DNA of 64,000 nucleotides from Oscarella lobularis (Eukaryota; Porifera; Homoscleromorpha; Homosclerophorida; Oscarellidae): NCBI RefSeq assembly GCF_947507565.1, contig NC_089180.1, forward strand, positions 1,612,001 through 1,676,000. The letters are read 5' to 3'. Positions 33,121 to 47,800 of the stretch are shown here, piece by piece. Made by a program: the position numbers and the translations under genes. How positions within the stretch are numbered: position 1 is the stretch's first letter; each line of letters opens with the position of its first letter. Under the pieces are notes generated by a model, which had not been told where the DNA came from, searched no databases, and worked only from the letters and a program-made list of their open reading frames with translations.

Positions 33121-33696
33121 CAGTCTTACGCATACGTGAAGAACCTGAACGTCGACAGCTTGTGCTGCACGATCTGCTTGGCCGTGCGGTCATTCGTTCT
33201 GCAAGAGCTGCGTCAAATCGTGGCTGAAGCGAACTCCCACTTGTCCCGAAGGCCTCTATCGAATGCAAAAAATCAGCTGCAGCGAGTCGTCGCTTTGAAA
33301 AAGATGATCAACGCGCTCGAGATCTACTGTCCCAAGCGACACGACGGCTGCAAGGCAATAGTCAAGCGAGACGCTCTCGGTAAAAAATAATTAATTAATT
33401 AAGTCTCTTTAAATTCCTTTTTTGACGTTGCATAGTTTTAGAAAAAGGGGGTTCCAAATGACGCTAATTTCTTGTTTATTGCTGTAGAGAGTCATTTGCT
33501 GCAGTGTGACTATTCTAAGGTTCCCTGTCCTACATGCGGCCAGTCGACGAAACGAGAAGTGATTGAAGGCCACTTGCACAAGCAAGCTAAGGAGATCTCC
33601 CAAAGGGAGGCAGAACGCGAGGAGGCTAAAGAAAAGATTATAGAACTGGAAGACAGCTTGGCCTCCATGAAGAGCGAACTCGACGACGCCATTGAG
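33121..33696 (+). pseudogene. RING/TRAF-type zinc-finger E3 ligase relic
   Basis: Exon about 33124-33382: LNVDSLCCTICLA begins a RING finger. Then a short deletion plus frameshift near 33190 is followed, in another frame, by CGHSFCKSCVKSWLKRTPTC. The first frame returns near 33260 with LQRVVALKKMINALEIYCPK and the TRAF-type finger. The second exon about 33488-33696 continues ESHLLQCDYSKVPCPTCG and a coiled coil (EEAKEKIIELEDSLASMKSE). In the family the RING recruits the E2 enzyme and TRAF fingers support oligomers. About seven RING residues are lost and the final CPxC reads CPEG, so the RING is not functional as written. Later frames to ~34030 are unassigned. Confidence 0.75.
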
Positions 33697-34049
33697 GTAT
33701 TTGATTTCAGTTATTCATACGGAACCAACCGACGAGGCGTCTATCAGCAAAGTGTCAAAATTTACTTCTCAACATTTGAACACAGGTTGTCCAGGGAACG
33801 TCAACACGTTGAAATTGTTCAGTTGTATTCATCGATCATTTATACGCTGGAAGAGTGTGGATACACTGATGCTAGCTGCAACCGCCTATGCCACTCGTTG
33901 GTTTACCGTCGACCAAAATATGACGTTACTAGATTGGATGGAATCCCTATTGGAAGCTGGTATAGCTTTTTGCATGCTTTGATCTCAAAACTGATTTTCC
34001 TTGTCTTAGAAGCAAAGCAAGAAAGCAAGATTTATGTAATCAAATGAAG

Positions 34050-35890
34050 TCCCTTGAAAACAAGTAGGTCTTATTCCTTCCTGAATAGGCTAGAAGAACT
34101 GATAAACTATTTCTGCCTAGCTTTCCGACTTCATCAGCACATCTGCTTCTCTAATCAATGGCTACTACTGCGGCTCTACCAAGTCATTGAACAGTCCAGA
34201 AAATCAGTCAGATGAAGAAGCAAGAGACGAGATATGAACTGGTTTTATTTTCTTTTTCATTTGCGTTAGCTGTAGTTATTAGTAGGTAGTTAGATTAGGG
34301 GTCCTGGCGTATGCTTGCAAATCTTTTATTTAATATACCCGGAAATAAACCGGAAGTAAAAAATCGTGCACAGCCTTCTTTACATTCGCTGTCCACCTGC
34401 ACGAGCTCCGTGTTACGGGAACCCGTGCAGGCTTCAGAGTGGGGGTCACTCCATACTCCCCTCGATCGGAGTTAGAGCCCGTTTATTCTCTTGGCTCGGA
34501 CGCCTGGGACTGGGCAGTCTCGGATGTGAGCACTGGCAGCCTGATTCCAGGGGGACTACTTTTTTGCCCACCGCAGTCCTGGAGGGGGAGGGGTCGACTG
34601 CATAACCCCCAACAGCAGGTCAGCCAATTTAACCTCGTGGCAACAGAGTTGGGCCGGTTTTGTTTAGTCACCCCGGGGCCCAGGGGTGAACGAAGACATC
34701 GGAGAGCTCTTCATCACCTCGTCAGTATGATCCATGAACGAGCCTACATAGAGAAAAAAGACAAAGCCAAAGAGAAAGAGAATCATACCTGCTTCACTTG
34801 AATGAGATGACATCAGAAGGAGTAGCTACTCAAAAGTGCCGCAGTGCCTCGGCGTGAAAGAATAAAACGGTTGCTTTCTTTGCAGCTGTGGCAACTCTTG
34901 AAATAAGAGAATCAGACAACACAATCACAACTACGCTAGTAAAACTGTAACGTCCCTTAGCAACTCTAAAAGTGACCAAAAGAATTGGGCGCTGACCGAT
35001 GTCTGATCCTGGGATAGGAATTGGATTTTCCCAATCCGGCCCAATGTCAGAAATAACCTAAACAGCACAGGTAACAAACGCGAGTGTAAGGCGGATTGAT
35101 TGCCTGGATCTCCTGCGACATAATGGACTCTGCAGAGGAAGCCGGAAGTCGGTGACTTGCTCTAGCTCTCATTCATGTATAGTACTGCGAGTCTACATTC
35201 ATAGAAAAACATGACGTGTGTCCACAAACGAACAAACGGCGGTTTGTACCTCAAAAAGCCAAAATAACGGACCCTATTGTTCCCGAGTCGGAGAATTGCG
35301 CGGTCAGTCTGACTCTAGTAGACTGTACCGGTACAGTAATCTAGCTGTGCAGGAAACGCTTCGAAGAGCGCTGGAGCCACGGCGCGCTGTTGGCTTCGTG
35401 GAGTGCGACCTTCTCAAAGCCTGCAGAAGGAGTGTCGGACGTCCTGCGTGAAAAAAGAACGCAAGCGCACCCGGTTGCATGATTTTGCGGGGTCCTTCGA
35501 TTGCTCGCTCAGTGAGACGCTCTCCAGCTATCCTTATGGATCATCCACCCTCGCGCGGAATGCTTTGACGGTCGTTCGTTAGGCCAGCAGCAGCCTAGAA
35601 GAATTCCAGTGCACCGAGGTGCAGTGTCGCGCAATCCCGGATGAGCGCAAATGCACGTCGTAAACAGTTGTCCAACTAACATGTTTTAATTATTTATGTA
35701 TTGATAATGTTTATTTTTGTGCATTGAAAAAATACTTGTTTCACTGAGCGGCGGAGCCGGCAAATCAAGCGGCGGCAAATCGATAGCAATATCAACGGTC
35801 CCCGACGTCGGCGTCGGTCTCCAACCCAACAGAACTCCTTGACTGGAAAGTCGATCGACGCGCCAGTCGACAGCGCAACACTCGGCAATT
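34050..35890. other. Intergenic, no gene recognised
   Basis: GC-rich piece 34380-34800 with an 8-bp inverted repeat (34396-34403 / 34424-34431), then anonymous sequence. No coding similarity and no beta-spectrin exons, which matters for the gene cut on the other side of the satellite. Confidence 0.45.
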
Positions 35891-38800
35891 CAGGGCCTAA
35901 TCTTTGATTCAGAGGGCCTAAATATTAAATTGAAGGGCCTAATCTTTCATTCTAAAGGCCTAAATATTAAATTGAGGGCCTAATCTTCGATTTACAAGGC
36001 CTAAATATTAAATTGAGGGCCTAATCGTTGATTCTAAAGGCCTCAGTATTAAATTTAGAGCCTAATCTTTGATTCACAGGGCCTAAATATTAAATTGAGG
36101 GCCTAATCTTTAACTGTACACGCCTGAGAATTAAATTTAGGGCCTAATCTTTAATTCTAAAGGCCAAATAATAAATTGAGGGCCTAATGTTTGATTCTAA
36201 ATACCTAAACTTTAAATTGAGGGCCTAATCTTTGATTCACAGAGCCTAAATATTACGTTGAGGGCATAATCTTTTATTCTAAAGGCTTAAATATTTAATT
36301 GAGGGCCTAATATTTGATTCACAAGGCCTGAATATTAAATTGAGGGCCTAATCGTTGATTCCAAATTAATCAGTATTAAATTGAGGGCCTAATCTTTGAT
36401 TCTAAAGGCCAAAGTATTAAATTCAGAGAAGAATCTTTGATTCTAAGGGCCAAATTTTCAATTGAGGGCATAATCTTAGATTCTAAAGGCCAAATATTAA
36501 ATTGAGGGCCTAATCGTTGATTCCAAAGGAATAAGTATTAAATTGAGTGCCTAATATTTGATTCTAAAGGCCAAAGTATTAAATTCAGAGCAGAATCTTT
36601 GATTCTAAGAGCCAAATTTTAAATTGAGGGCCTAATCTTTGATTCACAGGGCCTAAATATTAAATTGAGGGCCTAATCTTTCATTCTAAGGACTCAGTAT
36701 TAAATTTAGGGCATAATCTTTGATTCTAAAGGCAAAATAGTAATATGAGGGCCTAATCTTTGATTCTAAAGACCTAAACTTTAAATTTAGGGCCTAATCT
36801 TTGATTCACAGGGCCTAAATATTCAATTGAGGGCCTAATCTTTAACTGTACACGCCTGAGTATTAAATTTAGGGCCTAATTTTTAATTCTAAAAGCCAAA
36901 TAATAAATTGAGGGCCTAATTTTTGATTCTAAAGACCTAAACTTTAAATTCAGGGTCTAATTTTGATTCAGAGGGCCTCAATATTAAATTGAGAGCCTAA
37001 TCTTGGATTCTAAAGGCCTAAGTATTAAATTCAAGGCCTAATCTTTGATATCAAAAGCCAAATATTAAATTGAGGGCCTAATCTTTTATCCTAAAAGCTT
37101 AAATATTAAATTGAGGGCCTAATCTTTGATTCACAGGGCCTTAATATTAATATGAGGGCCTAATCTTTGATTCTAAAGACCTAAACTTTAAATTTAGGGC
37201 CTAATCTTTGATTCACAAAGCTTAAATATTAAATTGAGGCCTAACCTTTAACTGTACACGCCTGAGTAATAAATTTAGGGCCTAATCCTTAATTCTGAAG
37301 GCCAAATAATAAATTGAACGCCTAATCTTTGATTCACAGGGCGTAAATATTAAATTGAGGGCCTAATCTTTGATTATAAAGGACTCAGTATCAAATTTAG
37401 GGCCTAATCTTTGATTCTAAAGACCAAATATTAATTTGAAGGCCTAATCTTTGATTTACAGGGCCTAAAAATTAAATTGAGGGCCTAACCTTTAATTCTA
37501 CAGGCCTAAATATTAAATTGAGGGCCTAATCTTTTATCCTAAAGGCTTAAATATTAAATTGACGGCCTAATCTTTGATTCACAAGGCTTAAATATTAAAT
37601 TGAGGGCCTAATCGTTGATTCTAAAGGCCTCAGTATTAAATTTAGGGCCTAATCTATGATTCTCAAGGCCAAATATTAAAATGAGAGCCTCTTCTTTGAA
37701 TCTAAAAACCTAAACTTTAAAATGAAGGCCTAATCTTTGATTGACAGAGCCTAAATATTACGTTGAAGGCCACATCTTTTACTCTAAAGGCCACAGTATT
37801 AAATTTAGGGCCTAATCTTTGATTCTAAAGGCAAATATTAAATATAGGGCCTAATCTTTAATTCACAGGGCCTTAATACTAAAATGTGGGCCTAATCTTT
37901 GATTCTAAAGGCATCAGTATTAAATTCAGGGCATAATCTTTGATTCTAAAGACCAAATATTAAATTGAGGGCATAATCTTTGATTCACAGGGCGTAAATA
38001 TTATATTAAGGGACTAACATTTGATTCTAAAGGACTCAGTATTAAATTTAGGGCCTAAACTTTGATTCTAAAGGCCAAATATTAATTTGAAGGCCGAATA
38101 TTTGACTCACAGAGCCTAAATTTTAAATTCAGGGCCTAATTTTTGATTCACAGGGCCTAAATATTAAATTGAGGGCATAATCTTTAATTCTAAAGGCCTA
38201 AATATTAAATTGAGGGCCTAATCTTTGATTCACAAGGCCTAAATATTAAATTGAGGGCCAAATCTTTCATTCTAAGGACTCAGTATTAAATTTAGGGCCT
38301 AATCTTTGATTATAAAGACCAAATATTAATTTGAAGGCCTAATCTTTAATTTACAGGGCCTAAAAATTAAATTGAGGGCCTAATCTTTAATTCTATAGGC
38401 CTAAATATTAAATTGAAGGCCTAATTTTTGATTCACAAGGTCTGAATATTAAATTGAGGGCCTAATCGTTGATTCTAAAGGCCTCAGTATTGAATTTAGG
38501 GCCTAATCTTTGATTCTAAAGGCCAAATATTAAATTGATGGCCTAATCTTTGATTCACAGGGCCTAAATATTAAATTGAGGGCATAATCTTTAGTTCAGA
38601 GGGCATCAATATTAAATCGAGGGCCTAATCTTGGATTCTAAAGGCCTAAATATTAAATTGACGGCCTGATCTTTGATTCACAAGGCCTAAATATTAAATT
38701 GAGGGCCTAATCGTTGATTCTAAAGGCTTCAGTATTAAATTTAGGGACTAATCTATGATTCTAAAGGCCAAATATTAAAATGAGAGCCTAATCTTTGAAT

Positions 38801-41800
38801 CTAAACACCTAAACGTTGAATTGAGGGCCTAATCTTTGATTCACAGAGCCTAAATATTACGTTGAGGGCCTCATCTTTTATTCTAAAGGCCTCAGTATTA
38901 AATTTAGGGCCTAATCTTCAATTCTAAAGACCAAATATTAAATTGAGGGCCTAATCTTTGATTCACAGGGCCTAAATATTAAATTGAGGGCCTAATCTTT
39001 GATTTTAAAGACCTAAACTTTAAATTCAGGGCCTAATCTTTGATTCACAGGGCCTAAATATTAAATTGAGGGCATAATCTTTAGTTCAGAGGGCATCAAT
39101 ATTAAATTGAGGGCCTAATCTTGGATTCTAAAGGCCTAAATATTAAATTGACGGCCTGATCTTTGATTCACAAGGCCTAAATATTAAATTGAGGGCCTAA
39201 TCCTTGATTCTAAAGGCTTCAGTACTAAATTTAGGACCTAATCTATGATTCTAAAGGCCAAATATTAAAATGAGAGCCTAATCTTTGAATCTAAAAACCT
39301 AAACTTTAAATTGAGGGCCTAATCTTTGATTCACAGAGCCTAAATATTACGATGAGGGCCTAATCTTTTATTGTAAAGGCCTAAATATTAAATTGAGGGC
39401 CTAATATTTGATTCACAAGGCCTGAATATTAAATTGAGGGCATTCCAAAGGCATCAGTATTAAATTGAGGGCCTAATCTTTGATTCTAAAGGCCTCAGTA
39501 TTAAATTTAGAGCCTAATCTTTGATTCACAGGGCCTAAATATTAAATTGAGGGCCTAATCTTTAACTGTACACGCCTGCGAATTAAATTTAGGGCCTAAT
39601 CTTTAATTCTAAAGGCAAAACAAAAAATTGAGGGCCTAATGTTTGATTCTAAATACCTAAACTTTAAATTGAGGGCCTAATCTTTGATTCAGAGGGCCTC
39701 AATATTAAATTGAGAGAATAATCTTTTATTCTAAAGGCCTAAATATTACATTGACGGCCTAATCTTTGATTCACAAGGCCTAAATATTAAATTGAGGACC
39801 TGATCGTTGATTCTAAAGGCATCAGCATTAAATTTAGGGCCTAATCTATGATTCTAAAGGCCAAATATTAAAATGGGAGCCTAATCTTTGAATCTAAAAA
39901 CCTAAACTTTAAAGTGAGGGCCTAATCTTTGATTCACAGAGCCTAAATATTACGTTGAGGGCCTAATCTTTTATTCTAAAGGCCTAAATATTAAATTGAG
40001 GGCCTAATATTTGATTCACAAGGCCTGAATATTAAATTGAGGGCATTCCAAAGGCATCAGAATCAAATTGAGGGCCTAATCTTTGATTCTGAAGGCCAAA
40101 GTATTAAATTCAGAGCAGAATCTTTGATTCTAGGGGCCAAATTTTAAATTGAGGGCCTAATCTTTGATTCCAAAAGCCAAATAATAAATTGAGGACCAAA
40201 TCTTTCATTCTAAGGACTCAGTATTAAATTGAGGGCATAATCTTTGATTCTAAAGGCAAAATTATTAATTTGAGGGCCTAATCTTTGATTCTAAAGACCT
40301 AAAATTTAAATTGAGGGCCTAATCTTTAACTGTACACGCCTGAGTATTAAATTTAGGACCTAATCTTTAATTCTAAAGGCCATATAATAAATTGAGGGCC
40401 TAATGTTTGATTCTAAAGACCTAAACTTTAAATTCAGGCCTAATCTTTGATTCAGAGGGCCCCAATATTAAATTGAGAGCCTAATCTTCGATTCTAAAGG
40501 CCTAAGTATTAAATTCAAGGCCTAATCTTTGATATCAAAGGCCAAATAGTAAATTGAGGGCCTAATCTTTTATCCTAAAGGCTCAAATATTAAATTGACG
40601 GCCTAATCTTTGATTCACAAGGTCTAAATATTAAATTGAGGGCCTAATCGTTGATTCTAAAGGCCTCAGTATTAAATTTAGGGCCTAATCTATGATTCTA
40701 AAGGCCAAATATTAAAATGAGAGCCTAATCTTTGAATCTAAAACCTAAACTTTAAAATGAGGGCCTAATCTTTGATTCACAGAGCCTAAATATTACGTTG
40801 AGGGCCTAATCTTTTATTCTAAAGACATAAATATTAAATTGAGGGCCTAATCTTTGATTTACAGGGCCTAAAAATTAAATTGAAGGCCTAATCTTTCATT
40901 CTAAAGGCCTAAATATTAAATTGAGGGCCTAATCTTTGATTCACAAGGCCTAAATATTAAATTGAGGGCCTAATCGTTGATTCTAAAGGCCTCAGTATTA
41001 AATTTAGAGCCTAATCTTTGATTCTAAGGGCCAAATATTAAATTGAGGGCCTAATCTTTGATTCACAAGGCATAAATATTAAATTGAGGGCCTAATCTTT
41101 AACTGTACACGCCTGAGTATTAAATTTAGGGCCTAATCTTCTATTCTAAAGGCCAAATAATAAATTGAGGGCCTAATCTTTGATTCACAGGGCGTAAATA
41201 TTAAATTGAGGGCCTAATCTTTGATTACAAAGGACTCAGTATCAAATTTACGGCCTAATCTTTGATTCTAAAAGCCAAATAAAAAATTGAGGGCCTAATC
41301 TTTGATTCACAGGGCGTAAATATTAAATTGAGGGCCTAATCTTTGATTACAAAGGACTCAGTATCAAATTTAGGGCCTAATCTTTGATTCTAAAGGCCAA
41401 ATATTAATTTGAAGGCCTAATCTTTGATTTACAGGGCCTAAAAATTAAATTGAGGGCCTAATCTTTAATTCTACAGGCCTAAATATTAAATTGAGGGCCT
41501 AATCTTTTATCCTAAAGGCTTAAATATTAAATTGACGGCCTAATCTTTGATTCACAAGGCTTAAATATTAAATTAAAGACCTAATTGTTGATTCTAAAGG
41601 CCTCAGTATTAAATTTAGGGCCTAATCTATGATTCTAAAGGCCAAATATTAAAATGAGAGAATAATCTTTGAATCTAAAAACCTAAACTTTAAATTGAGG
41701 GCCTAATCTTTGATTCACAGAGCCTAAATATTACAATGAGGGCCTAATCTTTTATTATAAAGGCCTAAATATTAAACTGAGGGCCTAATATTTGATTCAC

Positions 41801-44800
41801 AAGGCCTGAATATTAAATTGAGGGCCTAATCGTTGATTCCAAAGGCATCAGTATTAAATTTAGGGCCTAATCTTTGATTCTAAAGGCCTCAGTATTAAAT
41901 TTAGAGCCTAATCTTTTATTCACAGGGCCTAAATATTAAATTGAGGGCCTAATCTCTAACTGTACACGCCTGAGTATTAAATTTAGGGCCTAATCTTTAA
42001 TTCTAAAGACCAAATAATAAATTGAGGGCATAATCTTTGATTCACAGGGCGTAAATATTAAATTGAAAGCCTAATCTTTGATTATAAAGGACTCAGTATC
42101 AAATTTAGGGCCTAATCTTTGACTATAAAGGCCAAATATTAAATTGAGGGCCTAATCTTTGATTCTAAAGACCTAAACTTTAAATTCAGGGCCTAATTTT
42201 TGATTCACAGGGCCTAAATATTAAATTGAGGGCCTAATCTTTGATTCTCAAGGCTTAAGTATTAAATTCAGAGAAGAATCTTTGATTCTAAGAGCCAAAT
42301 ATTAAATTGAGGGCCTAATATTTGATTCTAAAGGCTTAAGTATTAAATTCAGAGCAGAATCTTTGATTCTAAGGGCCAAATATTAAATTGAGGGCCTAAT
42401 CTTTGATTCACAAGGCCTAAATATTAAATTGAGGGCCTAATCTTTGATTCTAAAGGCCTCAGTATTAAATTTAGAGCCTAATCTTTGATTGACAGGGCCT
42501 AAATATTAAATTGAGGACCTAATCTCTAACTGCACACGCCTGAGTATTAAATTTAGGGCCTAATCTTCAATTCTAAAGACCAAATAATAAATTGAGGGCC
42601 TAATCTTTGATTCACAGGGCGTAAATATTAAATTGAAAGCCTAATCTTTGATTATAAAGGACTCAGTATCAAATTTAGGGCCTAATCTTTGACTATAAAG
42701 ACCAAATATTAAATTGAGGGCCTAATCTTTGATTCTAAAGACCTAAACTTTAAATTAAGGGCCTAATTTTTGATTCACAGGGCCTAAATATTAAATTGAG
42801 GGCCTAATCTTTGATTCTCAAGGCTTAAGTATTAAATTCAGAGAAGAATCTTTGATTCTAAGGGCCAAATATTAAATTGAGGGCCTAATCTTTGATTCTA
42901 AAGGCTTAAGTATTAAATTCAGAGCAGAATCTTTGATTCTAAGGGCCAAATATTAAATTGAGGGCCTAATCTTTGATTCACAAGGCCTAAATATTAAATT
43001 GAGGGCCTAATCTTTCACTGTTTTCGCCTGAGTATTAAATTTTGGGCATAATCTTTAATTCTAAAGGCCAAATATTAATTTGAAGGCCTAATCTTTGATT
43101 TACAGGGCCTAAAAATTAAATTGAGGGCCTAATCTTTAATTCTACAGGCCTAAATATTAAATTGAGGGCCTACTCTTTGATTCACAAGGCCTAATATTAA
43201 ATTGAGGGCCTAATCGTTGATTCTAAAGGCCTAAGTATTGAATTTAGGGCCTAATCTTTGATTCTAAAAGCCAAATATTAAATTGATGGCCTAATCTTTG
43301 ATTCAAAGGGCCTAAATATTAAATTGAGGGCATAATCTTTAGTTCAGAGGGCATAATCTTTAGTTCAGAGGGCATCAATATTAAATTGAGGGCCTAATCT
43401 TGGATTCTAAAGGCCTAAATATTAAATTGACGGCCTGATCTTTGATTCACATAAGGCCTAAATATTAAATTGAGGGCCTAATCGTTGATTCTAAAGGCTT
43501 CAGTATTAAATTTAGGGCCTAATCTATGATTCTAAAGGCCAAATATTAAAATGAGAGCCTAATCTTTGAATCTAAAAACCTAAACGTTGAATTGAGGGCC
43601 TAATCTTTGATTCACAGAGCCTAAATATTACGTTGAGGGCCTCATCTTTTATTCTAAAAGCCTCAGTATTAAATTTAGGGCCTAATCTTTGATTCTCACG
43701 GCCAAATATTAAATATATGGCCTAATCCTTGATTCATAGGGCCTTAATATTAAAATGAGGGCCTAATCTTTGATTCTAAAGCCAAATATTAAACTGAGGG
43801 CCTAATCTTTGATTCACAGGGCGTAAATATTAAATTGAGGGCCTAATCTTTGATTCTAAGGACCTAAACTTTAAATTCAGGGCCTAATCTTTGATTCACA
43901 GTGCCTAAATATTAAATTGAGGGCATAATCTTTAGTTAAGAGGGCATGAATATTAAATTGAGGGCCTAATCTTGGATTCTAAAGGCCTAAATATTAAATT
44001 GACGGCCTGATCTTTGATTCACAAGGCCTAAATATTAAATTGAGGGCCTAATCGTTGATTCTAAAGGCTTCAGTACTAAATTTAGGGCCTAATCTATGAT
44101 TCTAAAGGCCAAATATTAAAATGAGAGCCTAATCTTTGAATCTAAAAACCTAAACTTTAAATTGAGGGCCTAATCTTTGATTCACAGAGCCTAAATATTA
44201 CGATGAGGGCCTAATCTTTTATTCTAAAGGCCTAAATATTAAACTAAGGGCCTAATATTTGATTCACAAGGCCTGAATATTAAATTGAGGGACCTAATCG
44301 TTGATTCCAAAGGCATCAGTATTAAATTGAGGGCCTAATCTTTGATTCTAAAGGCCTCAGTATTAAATTTAGAGCCTAATCTTTGATTCACAGGGCCTAA
44401 ATATTAAATTGAGGGCTTAATCTTTTATCCTAAAAGCTTAAATATTAAATTGAGGGCCTAATCGTTGATTCCAAAGGCATCAGTATTAAATTGAGGGCCT
44501 AATCTTTGATTCACAAGGCCTAAGTATTAAATTCAAAGCAGAATCTTTGATTCTAAGGACCAAATATTAAATTGAAGGCCTAATCATTCATTCTAAAAGC
44601 CTAAATATTAAATTGAGGGGCTAATATTTGATTCACAAGGACTAAATATTAAATTGAGAGCCTAATCTTTCAATCTAAGGACTCAGTATTATATTTAGGG
44701 TATAATCTTTGATTCTAAAGGCAAAATATTAATATGAGGGCCTAATCTTTGATTTTAAAGACCTAAACTTTAAATTTAGGGCCTAATCTTTGATTCACAG

Positions 44801-47800
44801 GGCCTAAATATTAAATTGAGGGCATAATCTTTAACTGTACACGCCTGAGTATTAAATTTAGGGCCTAATCTTTAATTCTAAAGGCCAAATAATAAATTGA
44901 GGGCCTAATCTTTGATTCACAGAGCGTAAATATTAAATTGAGGGCCTAATCTTTGATTACAAAGGACTCAGTATCAAATTTACGGCCTAATCTTTGATTC
45001 TAAAAGCCAAATAATAAATTGAGGGCCTAATCTTTGATTCACAGGGCGTAAATATTAAATTGAGGGCCTAATCTTTGATTACAAAGGACTCAGTATCAAA
45101 TTTAGGGCCTAATCTTTGACTATAAAGGCCAAATATTAAATTGAGGGCCTAATCTTTGATTTACAGGGCCTAAAAATTAAATTGAGGGCCTAATCTTTAA
45201 TTCTACAGGCCTAAATATTAAATTGAGGGCCTAATCTTTTATCCTAAAGGCTTAAATATTAAATTGACGGCCTAATCTTTGATTCACAAGGCTTAAATAT
45301 TAAATTGAAGGCATAATCGTTGATTCTAAAGGCCTCAGTATTAAATTTAGGGCCTAATCTATGATTCTAAGGGCCAAATATTAAAATGAGAGCCTAATCT
45401 TTGAATCTAAAAACCTAAACTTTAAAATGAAGGCCTAATCTTTGATTCACAGAGCCTAAATATTACGTTGAGGGCCTAATCTTTTATTCTAAAGGCATAA
45501 ATATTAAATTGAGGGCCTAATATTTGATTCACAAAGCCTGAATATTAAATTGAGGGCCTAATCGTTGATTCCAAAGGCATCAGTATTAAATTGAGGGCCT
45601 AATATTTGATTCTAAAGGCCAAAGTATTAAATTCAGAGCAGAATCTTTGATTCTAGGGGCCAAATTTTAAATTGAGGGCCTAATCTTTCATTCTAAGGAC
45701 TCAGTATTAAATGTAGGGCATAATCTTTGATTCTAAAGGCCAAATTATTAATTTGAGGGCATAATCTTTGATTTTAAGACCTTAACTTTAAATTGAGGGC
45801 CTAATCTTTAACTGTACACGCCTGAGTATTAAATTTAGGGCCTAATCTTTAATTCTAAAAGCCAAATAATATATTGAGGGCCTAATGTTTGATTCTAAAG
45901 ACCTAAACTTTAAATTCAGGGCCTAATCTTTGATTCAGAGGACCTCAATATTAAATCGAGAGCCTAATCTTGGATTCTAAAGGCCTAAGTATAAAATTCA
46001 AGGCCTAATCTTTGATATCAAAGCCAAATATTAAATTGAGGGCCTAATCTTTGATTCTAAAGGACTCAGTATTAAATTTAGGGCCTAAACTTTGATTCTA
46101 AAGGCCAAACATTAATTTGAAGGCCTAATCTTTGATTCACAGGGCCTAAACTTTATATTGAGGGCCTAGTCTTTGATTCACAGGGCCTAAATATTAAATT
46201 GAGGGCCTAATCTTTAACTGTACACGCCTGAGTATTAAATTTAGAGCCTAGTCTTTAATTCTAAAAGTCAAATAATAAATTGAGGGCCTAATGTTTGATT
46301 CTAAAGACCTAGACTTTAAATTATGGGCCTAATCTTTGATTCAGAGGGCCTCAATATTAAATTGAGGGCCTAATCTTGGATTCTAAAGGCCTAAGTATAC
46401 AATTCAAGGCCTAATCTTTGATTCCAAAGCAAAATATTAAATTGAGGGCCTAATCTTTTATTCTAAAGGCCTAAATATTAAATTGAGGGCCTAATCTTTG
46501 ATTCACAAGGCCTAAATATTAAATTGAGGGCCTAATCGTTGATTCTAAAGGCCTCAGTATTAAATTTAGAGCCTAATCTTTGATTCACAGGGCCTAAATA
46601 TTAAATTGAGGGCCTAATCTTTAACTGTACACACCTGAGAATAAAATTTAGGGCCTAATCTTTAATTCTAAAGGCCAAATAATAAATTGAGGGCCTAATG
46701 TTTGATTCTAAATACCTAAACTTTAAATTGAGGGCCTAATCTTTGATTCAGAGGGCCTCAATATTAAATTGAGGGCCTAATCTTTGATTCACAAGGCCTA
46801 AATATTAAATTGAGGGCCTAATCTTTAACTGTACACGCATGAGTATTAAATTAAGGGCCTAATCTTTAATTCTAAAGGCCAAATAATAAATTGAGGGCCT
46901 AATCTTTGATTATAAAGGACTCAGTATCAAATTTAGGGCCGAATCTTTGATTCTAAAGGCCAAATATTAATTTGAAGGCCTAATCTTTGATTTACAGGGC
47001 CTAAAAATTAAATTGAGGGCCTAATCTTTAATTCTACAAGCCTAAATATTAAATTGAGGGCCTAATCTTTTATCCTAAAAGCTTAAATATTAAATTGACG
47101 GCCTAATCTTTGATTCACAAGGCTTAAATATTAAATTGAGGACCTATCGTTGATTCTAAAGGCCTCAGTATTAAATTTAGGACCTAATCTATGATTCTTA
47201 AGGCCAAATATTAAAATGAGAGCATAATCTTTGAATCTAGAAACCTAAACTTTAAAATGAGGGCCTAATCTTTGATTCACAGAGCCTAAATATTACGTTG
47301 AGGGCCTAATCTTTTATTCTAAAGGCATAAATATTAAATTGAGGGCCTAATATTTGATTCTAAAGGCCAAAGTATTAAATTCAGAGCAGAATCTTTGATT
47401 CTAGGGGCCAAATTTTAAATTGAGGGCCTAATCTTTCATTCTAAGGACTCAGTATTAAATGTAGGGCATAATCTTTGATTCTAAAGGCCAAATTATTAAT
47501 TTGAGGGCATAATCTTTGATTCTAAAGACCTTAACTTTAAATTGAGGGCCTAATCTTTAACTGTACACGCCTGAGTATTAAATTTATGGCCTAATCTTTA
47601 ATTCTAAAAGCCAAATAATAAATTGAGGGCCTAATGTTTGATTCTAAAGACTTAAACTTTAAATTCAGGGCCTAATCTTTGATTCAGAGGGCCTCAATAT
47701 TAAATTGAGAGCCTAATCTTGGATTCTAAAGGCCAAAGTATTAAATTCAAGGCCAAATCTTTGATATCAAAGCCAAATATTAAATTGAGGGCCTAATCTT

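Noticed and set aside
34390-34440. tRNA or tRNA-derived SINE
   Set aside because: Only an 8-bp inverted repeat is present; no A/B boxes or cloverleaf could be drawn.
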